64,000 bases of DNA from Nematopogon swammerdamellus. Its lineage: Eukaryota > Arthropoda > Insecta > Lepidoptera > Adelidae. The position numbers were made by a program, and so were the translations under genes. The stretch's first letter is position 1, and the number at the start of each line of letters is the position of its first letter. The stretch spans positions 4,671,739 to 4,735,738 of the forward strand of contig OX336340.1 in the NCBI GenBank assembly GCA_946902875.1. Direction: 5' to 3'. Positions 63,936 to 64,000 of the stretch are shown here, piece by piece. The notes beneath the pieces are model-generated. The model saw only the letters and a list, made by a program, of their open reading frames with translations, was not told the origin of the DNA and searched no databases.

Positions 63936-64000
63936 AACAAGTGTGGTACGTATGTATAGTTGGTTTTCCCATTTCATTCCTACATACATACATATAATAG

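Noticed and set aside
1..64000. A novel multi-gene system (defence, biosynthetic or viral)
   Set aside because: Only two host loci and ordinary transposable elements could be supported; no cluster of cooperating unknown genes was seen.

Overview
This window is eukaryotic nuclear DNA from an insect, most likely a moth or butterfly. It is AT-rich, has GT-AG introns, and is crowded with non-LTR retrotransposon ends, SINEs and MITEs of kinds common in Lepidoptera. The order-level call is inference; the insect call rests on a yellow/MRJP gene and an insect-like LKB1. No CRISPR array, operon, rRNA array or virus was seen.

Two host loci are supported, both on the minus strand. (1) 3713-11819 holds the first four coding exons of the tumour-suppressor kinase LKB1/STK11: N-terminus, glycine loop, VAIK lysine, HKD catalytic loop, DFG and APE-equivalent region. 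The gene continues past the left edge. A minisatellite of about 28 units of 21 bp abuts exon 3, and every unit repeats the exon 3 splice acceptor. (2) 28645-48350 holds a complete seven-exon yellow-family (MRJP domain) gene. Its exons join in phase to give a secreted protein of 408 residues. A partial paralogue at 23131-25459 keeps exons 1, 6 and 7 but lacks exons 2-5 and cannot be spliced in frame, so it is called a pseudogene. The paralogous blocks are about 22.8-26.4 kb and 28.35-48.95 kb.

The rest is mobile DNA. LINE pieces include a 735-codon open reverse-transcriptase ORF (31393-33600), a frameshifted copy between 111-bp direct repeats (51242-53084), a nested copy (38450-39777) and many C-terminal scraps. 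DNA elements include a hAT element with 8-bp target duplication (8600-10777), a deleted mariner (58122-59052), a fold-back Tc1/mariner-like element (18034-20066), piggyBac-like ends (about 20906-21600 and 55990-56100) and several MITEs. Recurrent families are labelled here as follows. B: short A-tailed element with internal hairpin. C: composite tRNA-like/5S-rRNA-like SINE. D: LINE C-terminus with a conserved FKRGVN-type ending. E: segment with the tgtcgtaaaaggcgactaag motif. F: AT-rich repeat ending in a 'cacgggagtgatcttataag' box. G: repeat with a 'cccgcggcttcgctcgcg' box. H: repeat with 'ggttccgta' and gacagacagac boxes. J: LINE-3'-UTR-like repeat.

Right of 48.95 kb I found no host exon, only repeats and unassigned AT-rich DNA. 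Coordinates of coding exons were fixed by splice sites and phase. Repeat boundaries are good to a few bases where target duplications are quoted and approximate elsewhere. I found no self-contained novel biological system; the most interesting signals are the splice-acceptor minisatellite in LKB1, the remodelled yellow duplication, the composite SINE, and the unusually long direct repeats flanking insertions.
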